DNA of 64,000 bases. Origin: Streptomyces sp. ML-6 (GTDB lineage: Bacteria; Actinomycetota; Actinomycetes; Streptomycetales; Streptomycetaceae). A program made the translations under genes and the position numbers. The DNA lies in assembly GCF_030116705.1 (NCBI RefSeq), contig NZ_JAOTIK010000001.1:5856501-5920500 (forward strand), in the 5' to 3' direction. Below, in pieces: positions 1 to 8,381 of the stretch. A model generated the notes under the pieces. That model was given only the letters and a program-made list of their open reading frames with translations, made no database searches and had not been told where the DNA came from. Position 1 is the first letter of the stretch; every line of letters begins with the position of its first letter.

Positions 1-748
1 GGCTCGGTGCCGAGTGCGTCGAGGAAGCCGCGTAACACCATGTCAGGCGGCATCGGCCCGGTGGATGGGTCGAAACCACTTAGAGGGGCATAGAGCTGTC
101 CATCGGGAAACCGATCGAGATTCTCATGGGCCCAGGGTAGCGCCAGCATGAGTTGACCGGTCATCCGCTCATCCAGCGGATGGGCCTCAGCCCGAGTGAA
201 CAATTCGGCTGGTATCCGGTCATGCTGTCCCCGGCACAGCCGGATGTCGGCCAGGTCCAACTGAGCGGACAGCCGCTCCCGATTGAGGAAGTCTCGCTGC
301 GCGTTGAACCATGGGGTGTCCACCCCGGCGTACGTCTGCCCGCGCCACAGCCCCAGCGCCTCTTCCCATAACGAGGCCGCTTGCTCCTCGTCGGGAACCG
401 CGCGGGCCTGATCGACCAGGTCACGGAACCGATGCACATCCACCGCCCCGGCCTGCACCATCAGCCGGTAACCGCCCTGGTCCCGCACGATGTCCACCCC
501 GACCCCGGACAGCACCCGCCGCAACCGGGACACATACCCGTACAGCGCTTCCCGGTCACGACCTGCTGTTTCCGCACCCCACGCCCGATCCACCAGGACA
601 TCCGCCGACACCACACCCTCGGCATCGGCGAGGAACGCCCCAGCACCCACCGCTGCCGAGCATGCCCCACATCCACCGGCACCCCGTCCCGCCACACCGC
701 GATGGCGCCCAGGACCCCGAACTGCACCGCGACATTCTCTCCAGTCAT
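1..748 (-). pseudogene. SARP/AfsR-type regulator, frameshifted and internally deleted, 3' end cut by window edge
   Basis: Reading the minus strand from the ATG at 748-746, the start FGVLGAIAVWRDG...ARQRWVLG is a typical SARP DNA-binding (winged-helix) N-terminus. The frame is lost at a run of four G (plus 638-641). One base away it continues as AFLADAEGVVSADVLVDRAW, then YGYVSRLRRVL and a bacterial transcriptional activation domain (LWEEALGLWRGQTYAGV, LDLADIRLCRGQHD, HPLDERMTGQLMLAL). Near 135-140 the BTAD text jumps in frame into NB-ARC-type text (DRFPDGQLYAPLSGFDP, LRGFLDALGTEP). The end of BTAD, the linker and the Walker A motif are therefore missing. Family members normally act as activators of antibiotic pathways. 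One frameshift plus one deletion make this copy almost surely non-functional. The frameshift alone could be a sequencing error; the deletion could not. Confidence 0.8.
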
Positions 749-1115
749 GGCCACGTCACTACGCCTATCCGCCGCTGACCACCTGGTACAGCCCGGTTCC
801 AGACTTCCCGAAGGTTTCCCGCAGGCCGCCCCGGCACGGTGAGAACACAACACCCGCCCGGGACCTGAAGGAACCGGGTCGACGGTGCTGGGCGCTGAGC
901 ACGTACTGCTCGCTTGTTGTGGGAACTCAGGGGGGCGGGGGGCGGACTCGTCCGTCTCCGCAGCCAAGACGGCACGGTCAGGCCGCAGCCGCGACCTTGC
1001 CGCTCAACCGAGCTCAACAAGTGACACACATTAGTTCCTGTCAAGAAAGAGAGACCAACATCCCCCACTTGCTGGACTGACATTGCGGTACACCACCGGG
1101 CAGAGAGGAAACGGG
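749..1115. promoter_or_regulatory. Intergenic region upstream of the lanthipeptide genes
   Basis: This stretch of 367 bases shows no convincing gene. It lies between the divergently oriented SARP remnant and lanKC, so it must carry the promoter of the lanthipeptide operon. A purine-rich ribosome binding site (AGAGGAAA, about 1104-1111) sits just before the ATG at 1116. I could not fix the -35/-10 boxes with confidence. Confidence 0.5.
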
Positions 1116-3731
1116 ATGGAAGCCGAGTACGAGGCCTTCTGCGCCAAGGACCCGCACTTCTACGACAAGATCGACGACGGTGCGGAGGAACGGCTCTTCG
1201 CACCTCTCAGCGAGAGCGCGACCCCGGTGGGCTGGCAGCGGATCACCGTATGGGGCTGGGTCAACTACCAGCCGCGCGGTGCCCACACTCCGATGCAGGG
1301 CTGGAAGATCCATGTCTCCTCGTCGGTCGGACGGGCCGAGGAAGTCGTTCAGTTGGTCTTCGACTACTGCGTCCGCCGTGCTGTCCCGTTCAAGCTGGTG
1401 CCCAGCCCCTGGGAGTACCACCGGCGCAACAGGAAGTACGCGGAGCGAGCGGGAAGCGGAAAGCTCGCCACCATCTATCCGCTGAACGAAGCGCAGTTGG
1501 AGTCGCTCGTCACCGAGCTTGGGGAACTGCTCCATGATGTCCAGGGGCCGTACATTCTCAGCGATCTACGCTGGATGGACACCCCGGTCTACGTCCGCTA
1601 CGGGGCTTTCAGTATGCGCCGGGTGAAGTCGGCGAACGGCCGCGAGGTCATGGCGATCGAGGACGCCGACGGCAACCTCGTGCCCGACCACAGGGGGCCG
1701 GTCTTTTCGATACCGGAGTGGGTGACGCTGCCCGACTTCCTGCGGCCTGCACTGGAGCGCCGCAATGCCTCCCGGATCGACGACCTTCCGTACGAGATAA
1801 CGGCGGCTCTCCACTACTCGAACGGCGGCGGCGTCTACGAGGCACGCGAGAAGAGCACGGGTACGAAGGTAATCGTGAAGGAGGCGCGACCCCATGCCGG
1901 TCTGGACGTTTCGGGCAACGACGCGGTGTTCCGGCTGCGTCGCGAGCGGGATGCCCTCAGCAGGCTGAGCGGGCTGCCGAGGGTACCGCAGCTCAAAGGC
2001 TATTACGAGGCCGTCGGCCACGAGTTCCTGGTCGAGGAGTTCATCGAGGGGGAGAGTCTCTACGCCGCCTGCGGGCGACGTAACCCTCTGCTGACCGACG
2101 GCACGGTGGACGAGCGGGAGTTGGCCGAGTACCGCGACTGGGCCATGGGGATGTGGCAAGACGTCGCTGATGCCGTGCGTGCGATGCACGAGCGGGGGGT
2201 GGTCTTTGGAGACCTGCACCCGCACAACGTCCTCTGTCCGCCTCAAGGGGAGGACGACGCGAGGATCTGTCTCATCGACTTCGAGGGAGGCTGGTTCCTC
2301 GAGGAGGGTGGACGGCAGGTGGTCGCGAATCCGGGGTTCATCGCGCCACGCGGGACCACCGGCGTCGCTGTCGACGAGCATGCCCTGGCTGCCCTCAAAT
2401 TCGCGGTGTTCGCGCCGCTGACCGCGATGTTCCAGTTGAGCAACGCGTTACCGGGGCAGGTAGCCGACATCATCGTCGACCGGTTCGGGGTGCCCCGCTC
2501 CTGGTTCGCCGACGCAGTCGGGGTCCTTCAAGAGGCCTCGGCCCCTTCCGCCCGCCCAGCTGCCGTCAGTTCGAGCCCCGAGGCGTGGTCGGCACTCGCC
2601 TCATCGGTAGCCGACGGCATTCGCGCCAGCGCCACATTGGAGCACGCTGACCGACTCTTTCCCGGCGACATCGCCCAGTTCTTCGTTGCCGGGGCGGAGC
2701 TTGGCATGGCGCACGGTGCGGCTGGTGTGCTGTGGGCTCTCCAGACCGCAGGTGTCGGCAGCGTCCCGGAGGGAGAACAATGGTTGCTGGACCGGGTGTT
2801 CCGCGACGGCTCCGACCTCCCCGATATCCCGCCGGGCTTTTACAACGGCTGGCACGGCGTCGCCTACGCACTGTGGGAGCTGGGCCTTCACGACGCGGCC
2901 GTGGACCTGCTGGCCCGATCACCGGTTGCCGAGCCCCGTGATACGGACCTCAGTCTCGCCGACGGTCTGGCCGGATCAGGGCTGAGCTGGCTTCACTTCG
3001 CCCGCGAGTGCGGTGACGACCGGTACTTGCAACGGGCGCTCGACACCGCCGACCTGGTGCGCAGCCGCCTCGGCGACATCGAGGATGTTCCCGAGGTCAG
3101 CGGGGGAGCGTACCCTCAAGCCGGGCTGATGCAGGGCCGCTCCGGGCCCGCACTGTTCCTGACCACGGTGTTCGAGGAGACCGGGGACACCACGTACCTG
3201 GATGCGGCGGAACGCGCCCTGCGTCAGGATCTGCGCCGCTGCCGGCGTGACGGCATGGGGATAGTGCAGGTCAACGAGGGATTCCGGCTCATGCCCTACC
3301 TCGCGTCCGGCAGCACGGGCATCGGTATCGCACTCGACCGGTACCTGATGAACCGCCCGCTCCCCGAGTTGGAGAAGGAGCTCGCGGCGATCCAGCGAGC
3401 GGCGCGTAAGCCGTTCTACCTTTACCCCGGCCTCTTCAACGGGCGAGCAGGCATGATCCTTGCCACCGCAAGCCACCAGCCGGCCAACCTGGAGCACACC
3501 GCAATGCAGGTGACCGGCCTCGACTGGCACACCTTGGACTGGCACGGTCACCTCGCTTTCCCTGGCACACAGCTCCTGCGCATCTCCATGGACCTGGCGA
3601 CAGGGGGCGCCGGCATTCTGCTCGCCCTGGCTGCCGCCCACACGTCGGCCACAGAGCCGGAGCGACGGCTGTCCCTCCCGTTCCTCCTCCACCCCAAGAC
3701 CTCAGGGCACCCCCTTGGGGGTAGCACCTGA
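1116..3731 (+). CDS. lanKC: Class III lanthipeptide synthetase LanKC (lyase-kinase-cyclase)
   Basis: This 871-residue trifunctional enzyme should phosphorylate Ser/Thr of the precursor encoded just downstream, eliminate phosphate and form (methyl)lanthionine or labionin rings. The N-terminal third is the phospho-Ser/Thr lyase region (start MEAEYEAFCAKDPHFYDKI). The middle is a Ser/Thr kinase-like domain (KVIVKEARPH Lys, VVFGDLHPHNVL catalytic loop, CLIDFEGG metal-binding motif). The C-terminal third is a LanC-like alpha-toroid (GFYNGWHGVAYAL, GLFNGRAGMIL). The Cys-Cys-His zinc ligands of class I, II and IV cyclases are absent, which makes it class III rather than class IV. A TTG at 1083 is in frame, but the ATG at 1116 has the AGAGGAAA site and the typical family N-terminus. 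A sample line (1501-1560) is only 58% GC, low for Streptomyces. Confidence 0.93.
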   Translation: MEAEYEAFCAKDPHFYDKIDDGAEERLFAPLSESATPVGWQRITVWGWVNYQPRGAHTPMQGWKIHVSSSVGRAEEVVQLVFDYCVRRAVPFKLVPSPWEYHRRNRKYAERAGSGKLATIYPLNEAQLESLVTELGELLHDVQGPYILSDLRWMDTPVYVRYGAFSMRRVKSANGREVMAIEDADGNLVPDHRGPVFSIPEWVTLPDFLRPALERRNASRIDDLPYEITAALHYSNGGGVYEAREKSTGTKVIVKEARPHAGLDVSGNDAVFRLRRERDALSRLSGLPRVPQLKGYYEAVGHEFLVEEFIEGESLYAACGRRNPLLTDGTVDERELAEYRDWAMGMWQDVADAVRAMHERGVVFGDLHPHNVLCPPQGEDDARICLIDFEGGWFLEEGGRQVVANPGFIAPRGTTGVAVDEHALAALKFAVFAPLTAMFQLSNALPGQVADIIVDRFGVPRSWFADAVGVLQEASAPSARPAAVSSSPEAWSALASSVADGIRASATLEHADRLFPGDIAQFFVAGAELGMAHGAAGVLWALQTAGVGSVPEGEQWLLDRVFRDGSDLPDIPPGFYNGWHGVAYALWELGLHDAAVDLLARSPVAEPRDTDLSLADGLAGSGLSWLHFARECGDDRYLQRALDTADLVRSRLGDIEDVPEVSGGAYPQAGLMQGRSGPALFLTTVFEETGDTTYLDAAERALRQDLRRCRRDGMGIVQVNEGFRLMPYLASGSTGIGIALDRYLMNRPLPELEKELAAIQRAARKPFYLYPGLFNGRAGMILATASHQPANLEHTAMQVTGLDWHTLDWHGHLAFPGTQLLRISMDLATGGAGILLALAAAHTSATEPERRLSLPFLLHPKTSGHPLGGST

Positions 3732-3769
3732 GCCGGCACGGCAACCAACCCACACAGGAAGGATCACTC

Positions 3770-3907
3770 ATGTCCATTTACGACCTCCAGGGCCTGAAGG
3801 ACGAAACCGGATACGAGCCGCTGGCTAGCGAACTCAGCTTCGGCTGCTGCAACCCCTCCCCGGTCTCCAGCGCCTGGTCCATCGGCTGCGGTCACAGCTA
3901 CGCCTGA
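3770..3907 (+). CDS. lanA: Class III lanthipeptide precursor peptide, 45 residues
   Basis: This short gene lies 38 bases after lanKC and 82 before the exporter, behind AGGAAGGA (about 3756-3763). The leader begins MSIYDLQGLKDETGYEPL; the DLQ motif recalls the helical LanKC-recognition segment of RamS/SapB-type leaders. The core has two Ser-x-x-Ser-x-x-Cys units, S20-E-L-S23-F-G-C26 (followed by C27) and S34-A-W-S37-I-G-C40, ending GHSYA. That motif is the class III signature for labionin or lanthionine. The layout (SxxS..CC, then a second SxxSxxC) is closest in plan to the labyrinthopeptins. The product should be a small two-ring peptide; its activity cannot be read from the sequence. Confidence 0.9.
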   Translation: MSIYDLQGLKDETGYEPLASELSFGCCNPSPVSSAWSIGCGHSYA

Positions 3908-3989
3908 TCGGAACCGACTGTTCGGGGGCGGCACAGCACTGCGCTGTGTCGCCCCGCCCTGCCGTCCCGACCCGAAAGCAGGTGCATTC

Positions 3990-5795
3990 ATGACACACCG
4001 TGCCTTGCTGCGCTACCTTTACCCCTTTTCGGCCAGAATGCTCATTCTGGCGGCGCTGATCGTCGTGCACTCGGCGGCGACCGTGATCCCGGCCCTGATC
4101 GGGCAGCAGCTCATCGACAACGGCGTGCTACGCCGCGACACCACCGTGGTGGCAACACTGGGCGCCCTCATGGTGGTTGTGGGTGTGGCCCAAGCGGCGC
4201 TGTCCGTGGTGGAACGGCGATACGCCACGCGGCTGGCCGGGGACATCGTGCTGCAACTGCGCATTGACCTCTTCGCGCATCTGCAGCGCCAGTCGATCGG
4301 CTTCCTCGCCTCTGCCAGGACGGGCGCCATCGTGTCCCGTGTACAGGGCGACGTGACCGGCGTCCAGAACATGATCGCCTCCAGCTTTCCCGCCGCTGTC
4401 GGATCCGTGGTTCTGCTGCTCACCGGGGGCGTGGCAGTGGTAACCATGGAGTGGCGGCTCACCCTGGGAGCGCTCGTTCTCGCCCCGGCGCTGTATGTGC
4501 TGACGTCCAGGTTCACAACGGCGATACGTCAGGTCAGCCAGGACCAACTGACGGCCCAGGCCAACCTGGACTCCATGGTCGCCGAGCGGCTCGGCCCCGG
4601 CGGGGCGGAGGTGATGCGTCACTACAGCCATCCCAAGCGGGATCTGCCCGAGTTCCGGCAGCGGGTGAGCCGGATCCGGGACCTCACGGTGCGCGCGTCC
4701 GTGCTGTCCTCCGCGCTCGGTGCGTCGATCACTCTCGCCATGAGTCTGGTGACCGCGACGATCTACGTGATCGCCGGACAACTGGCCATCTCCGGAGCCC
4801 TCAGCGTCGGCACCATGGTCGCTCTCGTCGCGCTGCTGACCCGACTGTACTCGCCCCTGGTCGCACTGCCCGCCTTGAGGGGGGAATTGACCGAAGGGTT
4901 GGTCTCCTTCGACCGGGTACGAGAGGTCATGGACTTCGTACCAGCGATCGTGGACGTCCCTGACCCTCACGAACTCCCGCGCCAGAGCGGCACATCGCTG
5001 CAGGTGGCCTTCCGCGGCGTCCACTTCACCTACCCGCCGAACGGCGGCATGGTCCTGCCTTCGCTCGGCGGCGACGAGCAACGGTTTCGGGGTGGCGCTC
5101 CCCGACGGGTGCTGACGGGCATGGACTTCACCGCCGAGCCAGGGGCGACGATCGGCATCGTGGGCCTGTCGGGGGCGGGAAAGTCCACCCTCGCCCGACT
5201 GCTGACCCGTTCCTGGGAAGCGGACTCGGGCCAGGTGCTGGTCGGCGGCGTGGATGTACGGCGCCTACGGCTCGACGACCTGCGGTCCGTGATCGGCGTG
5301 GTCAGTCAGGATACGTTCCTCTTCAACGACACCATCCGTGTCAACCTTCAGCTGGCACGCCCGGAGGCGACCACCGAGGAACTCGTGGAAGCCTGCCGGG
5401 CAGCCCAGATCTGGCCCGCGATCGACAAGCTTCCGGCAGGTCTGGACACGGCCGTCGGCGATCGCGGGCTACGTCTGTCGGGGGGCGAGCGCCAGCGGCT
5501 GGCGCTCGCCCGGCTGCTACTGAAGAACCCGCCCATCGCCGTCCTGGACGAGGCGACCTCTCACTCCGACCCCATCACCGAGCGCGGGATCATGGAAACC
5601 ATGGGCCCGTTCCTACGGGACCGTACCTGCATCATCATCGCGCACCGGCTCAGTACCATCCGGGACGCGGACACGATCCTGGTGATGAAGGGGGGACGGG
5701 TGGTTGAGCGGGGAGGGCACGAGACGCTGATGGGTATTGGGGGTTGGTACGCCCGCCTCCACCAGGCCCAGCAGCGAACAGCCCAAAGACTGTAG
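3990..5795 (+). CDS. lanT: ABC exporter, fused permease-ATPase, of the lanthipeptide cluster
   Basis: This 601-residue half-transporter has an N-terminal membrane domain of about six segments (first LILAALIVVHSAATVIPALI) and a C-terminal ATPase: Walker A GLSGAGKST, Q-loop VSQDTFLFND, signature LSGGERQR, Walker B IAVLDEAT and H-loop AHRLST. It should act as a homodimer exporting the modified peptide. It lacks a C39 peptidase domain and no protease gene is in the cluster, so leader removal must be done elsewhere. RamA/RamB-type class III clusters usually have two ABC genes; here a single one follows the precursor, probably in the same operon. The linker between the domains is unusually long (PPNGGMVLPSLGGDEQRFRG region). 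Confidence 0.92.
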   Translation: MTHRALLRYLYPFSARMLILAALIVVHSAATVIPALIGQQLIDNGVLRRDTTVVATLGALMVVVGVAQAALSVVERRYATRLAGDIVLQLRIDLFAHLQRQSIGFLASARTGAIVSRVQGDVTGVQNMIASSFPAAVGSVVLLLTGGVAVVTMEWRLTLGALVLAPALYVLTSRFTTAIRQVSQDQLTAQANLDSMVAERLGPGGAEVMRHYSHPKRDLPEFRQRVSRIRDLTVRASVLSSALGASITLAMSLVTATIYVIAGQLAISGALSVGTMVALVALLTRLYSPLVALPALRGELTEGLVSFDRVREVMDFVPAIVDVPDPHELPRQSGTSLQVAFRGVHFTYPPNGGMVLPSLGGDEQRFRGGAPRRVLTGMDFTAEPGATIGIVGLSGAGKSTLARLLTRSWEADSGQVLVGGVDVRRLRLDDLRSVIGVVSQDTFLFNDTIRVNLQLARPEATTEELVEACRAAQIWPAIDKLPAGLDTAVGDRGLRLSGGERQRLALARLLLKNPPIAVLDEATSHSDPITERGIMETMGPFLRDRTCIIIAHRLSTIRDADTILVMKGGRVVERGGHETLMGIGGWYARLHQAQQRTAQRL

Positions 5796-6161
5796 GGCGC
5801 GGCGCTGAGGGGTGGTGTCCCGCCGAGGACACCGTTGGCGAATTCGACGATCGGCTATGGGTGTGGATCCTGGGGGCGCGGTCACATCACGCGGCGGGCG
5901 TCTGGGGCGGGAGTTCGGTGTCGAGCCAGGTGATGAAGTTCAGGGCGGAGCCGCCGAAGTGCTCGCGGACGCGGGCCGGGATGGCGCGCAGTTCGTGGCC
6001 GGGGATGAAGTCGTGGGTGGTGGTCTCGCCGCGGCTGCAGCCGCGGGTGCGGGTGCGGTAGGGGCTTCCTCTGGCAGGTCGCCGTATCTGATGCTGTTGC
6101 GGGAGGCGTTGGCGAGTGGGTCGCCTCCTGCCGCTCACCGCCGTCGACACCAGGACCGGCT
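5796..6161. other. Gene-poor stretch with coding remnants next to a decayed mobile element
   Basis: No intact gene is visible. On the minus strand, 5887 to about 6062 reads THDFIPGHELRAIPARVREHF followed by GGSALNFITWLDTELP, which looks like the C-terminal part of a real protein but has no credible N-terminus. On the plus strand, a frame ending in a TGA at 6163-6165 overlaps the GTG of the next pseudogene as GTGA. That is the kind of coupling seen between recombinase genes and the small DUF6262 gene in Tn554-like elements, so this may be recombinase debris. I cannot name either fragment. Confidence 0.35.
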
Positions 6162-6449
6162 GTGAACCGATCAGGAAACCCTGCCATCCTCGCCCAAGCC
6201 CGCCGCAGGGCCAGCCTCGACAAACGACCGCACACGTTGAGCGCCCTCGCCGCCCTCGAACACGACAGGACGAGGATCACATTCACTGCTGTCGCCCTCG
6301 CCGCCGGCGTCTCCACATGGCTGACCTACACCCCGGGCGTCCGCGAGTACATCGAAGCCGCCCAGCGACGCGCCTCATGCTGGGCGTCGCCGAGACCGAG
6401 GAAGCCTCCCTCCTTCGGGTCGGCGTCGACGAACTACACCCGCCGCTGA
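6162..6449 (+). pseudogene. DUF6262/TnpC-like small protein of a Tn554-type element, C-terminus scrambled
   Basis: From GTG 6162 the first roughly 70 residues (NRSGNPAILAQARRRASLDK, then TLSALAALEHDRTRITFTAVALAAGVSTWLTYTPGVREYI as a predicted helix-turn-helix) match the pattern of the small DNA-binding partner found beside tyrosine recombinases of Tn554-like elements in actinobacteria. After EAAQRR (about 6371) the frame turns into low-quality text (ASCWASPRPRKPPSFG) and stops, so the coiled-coil C-terminal half is lost. It marks past insertion of a mobile element directly beside the lanthipeptide cluster. Confidence 0.6.
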
Positions 6450-6606
6450 CCTGGGTCGCCGAGCAGTTGGAGCGGGTCCTGGGGTACCCGGATAGTCGAA
6501 CCCCCAGGTTCCGCGCCTGGGTGCGGCTTGCGTAGGTCCATCGGGCGGATGCGGCGGCCGGGCCGGCGGAGTCGGATCTGGGTCGAGTAGGACCGAGTGC
6601 AATTTA

Positions 6607-7122
6607 GTGCCATACGAGGCGATGCGCACCGGCGCGAACTTGGACCGCGAGGGCCTGACCGTGCTGCTTGCCTTCGCCCGGCCCGGCGACCGGATCTACG
6701 TGCTCACCCTGGACCGGCTCGGCCGCAACATGCGCGAGACCCTCAACCTCGTGCACGACCTCACCCAGCGCGGCATCCACCTGCGTACCCTCGGCGACAA
6801 ACTCGCCGTCGACACCAGCGAGCCCGGCCCCGGCTCCGAGATGGCTATCGCCCTGCTGGCGATGTTCGCCCAGATGGAACGGATCTACATGCTGGAGCGC
6901 GCCGCCGGCGCCCGCACCGCCAAGCAGGCCCGCGGCCTGCCGACCGGGCGCCCGGCGAAGCTGAACGCGACCACCCGCGCTGGAGCCGCTCAACGGATCA
7001 AGGACGGCGCGATCCCCGAGCAGGTCGCCGCCGAGCTCGGGGTGAGCCGCTCCTCCACCCTGTACCGGGAACTACGCAAACACCGCGAGAGCGTCACCGC
7101 ACAAGTCGGACAGGAAGGCTGA
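6607..7122 (+). pseudogene. Serine recombinase (resolvase/invertase family), N-terminus missing
   Basis: The frame encodes the second half of a resolvase catalytic domain (FARPGDRIYVLTLDRLGRNM, then RETLNLVHDLTQRGIHLRTL, EMAIALLAMFAQMERIYMLERAA), the E-helix region (GRPAKLNATTRAGAAQRIKDG) and a C-terminal helix-turn-helix (PEQVAAELGVSRSSTLYREL). The DRLGRN arginine motif is present, but the first roughly 50-60 residues are missing. These hold the YxRVS segment with the nucleophilic serine, so it cannot be an active recombinase. The only start is a GTG at 6607 without a good ribosome binding site. It is most likely the truncated remnant of an integrated element or Tn3-type resolvase. Confidence 0.72.
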
Positions 7123-7241
7123 TCGCCACCCAGCCCCCATCCCCGCTGGCCGGCGATATCCGTTGTTTCCGCGGCCGTTACTACCGGGACCCCTGGACAT
7201 GGGGCGGCGGGGCAGCCCTGCACCGGCCCGCGCGCATGGTG

Positions 7242-7625
7242 TCAGGCCACCGCGCCGGCGACCCCGGTGCGGCCGTCGGGGACGCCGACGATCGTGACGA
7301 CGACCTGCTCGCGCACGGCCTCGCCGAGCACGCCGGCCAGTGCGTCGGTGGTGGCGGCGACCAGGCGGGCGGGGGCGTCCGGGACCTCGGCCAGGTGGTA
7401 CGCGGCCTCGCGCATGCTGAGGGTGACGAGGGGCGCGTCGATGTCGACCGGGGTGCCGCCGATGCCCCGGCGGTGCTGCGGGACGCCGATCAGGTCCACC
7501 CCGACGAGGCGGCGGAACCCCTCGCCGTAGACGGCGCCGACCACGTCGGCCAGGGCGGCGATCAGCTTCGGTTCCACCGTTCCGTCGAGGGTTTCTTCGC
7601 GGATGTGCACATTGAAGTGGGGCAT
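7242..7625 (-). CDS. Tautomerase-superfamily protein
   Basis: This 127-residue protein starts MPHFNVHIREE, so the conserved Pro that becomes the catalytic N-terminal residue of the superfamily is present. It has two beta-alpha-beta halves: VEPKLIAALADVVGAVYGEG, then LVTLSMREAAYHLAEVPDAP, and ATTDALAGVLGEAVREQVVVTIVGVP. The length fits the longer members (MIF/CHMI size) rather than the roughly 60-residue 4-oxalocrotonate tautomerases. An upstream in-frame start at 7688 would add 21 residues and bury the Pro, and the ATG at 7625 has GGAG eight bases before it, so 7625 is preferred. It is divergent from a marR-type gene, which probably controls it. The substrate is unknown. Confidence 0.8.
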   Translation of the reverse strand: MPHFNVHIREETLDGTVEPKLIAALADVVGAVYGEGFRRLVGVDLIGVPQHRRGIGGTPVDIDAPLVTLSMREAAYHLAEVPDAPARLVAATTDALAGVLGEAVREQVVVTIVGVPDGRTGVAGAVA

Positions 7626-7670
7626 GGAGCGACTCCGTTCGGGTCGGTGGGTACGCTGAGGAGCAGTTCG

Positions 7671-7706
7671 CTTTGCAGACAAAGTCAAATGTCTTTGATG
7701 GCAAAG
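7671..7706. promoter_or_regulatory. Two tandem CTTTG-N4-CAAAG operators, likely MarR binding sites
   Basis: The divergent promoter region contains two perfect 14-bp palindromes: CTTTGCAGACAAAG at 7671-7684 and CTTTGATGGCAAAG at 7693-7706. Their centres are 22 bp apart, about two helical turns, so two dimers would bind the same face. They lie 22-57 bases upstream of the marR start and 46-81 bases upstream of the tautomerase start. This is the expected place for an autoregulator that also controls its divergent neighbour. Confidence 0.75.
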
Positions 7707-7727
7707 GTAAATGGGGAAGGGTGTGCG

Positions 7728-8222
7728 ATGTCAAGGTCCGGGGAGCGCGCCGCCGTGGAGGGCTGCGGGAACGGGAAGGACGCCGACGACGCCGTCAGGG
7801 CCCTGCTGCTGCTCATGCCCCGGATGGTGGGCCGGGTCAAGAAGATCCCCGTGCCCGAGGCGCTGCGGTCCTTCGCGCTGGCGCCGCGCCACCTCTCGCT
7901 GCTCTCCTACCTGCTCTTCGACGGGCCGATGACCGTGAACGAACTGGCGGCCCGGCTCCAGGTCGCGCCGACGACGGTGAGCCTGCTGGTCGGCGACCTG
8001 AACCGGAAGGGAATCCTGGAGCGGCGCGCGGACGAGGCGGACCGGCGCCGCCGCATCATCCGCATCGCACCCGACCAGGAGCCCGCGATCACCGCCTGGC
8101 TGGCCCCGGGAGCGGCCGCCTGGCGCAAGGCGCTGGCCCCCCTGACGCCGGATCAGCGGCAGCTGTTCGTCGACACGTTGCTCGCGTACGAGGCCGCGGT
8201 CGGCGGCGCGGAACAGGACTGA
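7728..8222 (+). CDS. MarR-family transcriptional regulator
   Basis: This 164-residue protein has the usual MarR layout: an N-terminal dimerisation helix (ALLLLMPRMVGRVKKIPVPE), a winged helix-turn-helix (LSLLSYLLFDGPMTVNELAA, RLQVAPTTVSLLVGDLNRKG) and a wing rich in Asp/Arg (LERRADEADRRRRIIRIAP), then a C-terminal dimer helix. The ATG at 7728 is preceded by GGAAGGG. A much longer upstream frame exists but has no family similarity. It is divergent from the tautomerase gene with tandem palindromes between them, so it is likely an autorepressor responding to a small phenolic or similar ligand (inference). Confidence 0.88.
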   Translation: MSRSGERAAVEGCGNGKDADDAVRALLLLMPRMVGRVKKIPVPEALRSFALAPRHLSLLSYLLFDGPMTVNELAARLQVAPTTVSLLVGDLNRKGILERRADEADRRRRIIRIAPDQEPAITAWLAPGAAAWRKALAPLTPDQRQLFVDTLLAYEAAVGGAEQD

Positions 8223-8381
8223 GCCGGACCGGGGGTGCCCGACGGACGCCGTACCCGAAATCGCGCCCCGGCGGGACACGCACCGCCCACTTGGACTTAC
8301 GCGACAGGGTTGTTGGACTGGAGCGCCCCGAGTCGTAGCAGGTCGTTGACGGTGTTCGGTCACGGGGACTACGCAGAGCAC

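Larger units (their letters stand above)
6162..7122. mobile_element. Remnant of one or more integrated mobile elements
   Basis: Two broken transposition or recombination genes (DUF6262-like, serine recombinase) lie within 1 kb downstream of the lower-GC lanthipeptide cluster. No terminal repeats or target-site duplication could be recognised, so the limits are only those of the recognisable gene fragments. Confidence 0.5.

Noticed and set aside
1116..3731. Class IV (LanL) rather than class III synthetase
   Set aside because: The cyclase domain lacks the Cys-Cys-His zinc ligands expected in LanL; GWHGVAYAL and GLFNGRAGMIL replace the ligand motifs.
6597..8222. One long plus frame seeming to fuse recombinase-region sequence with MarR
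   Set aside because: Only the last 164 codons show a family; the upstream part is out of frame with the recombinase and runs antisense to the tautomerase. The ATG at 7728 has its own ribosome binding site.
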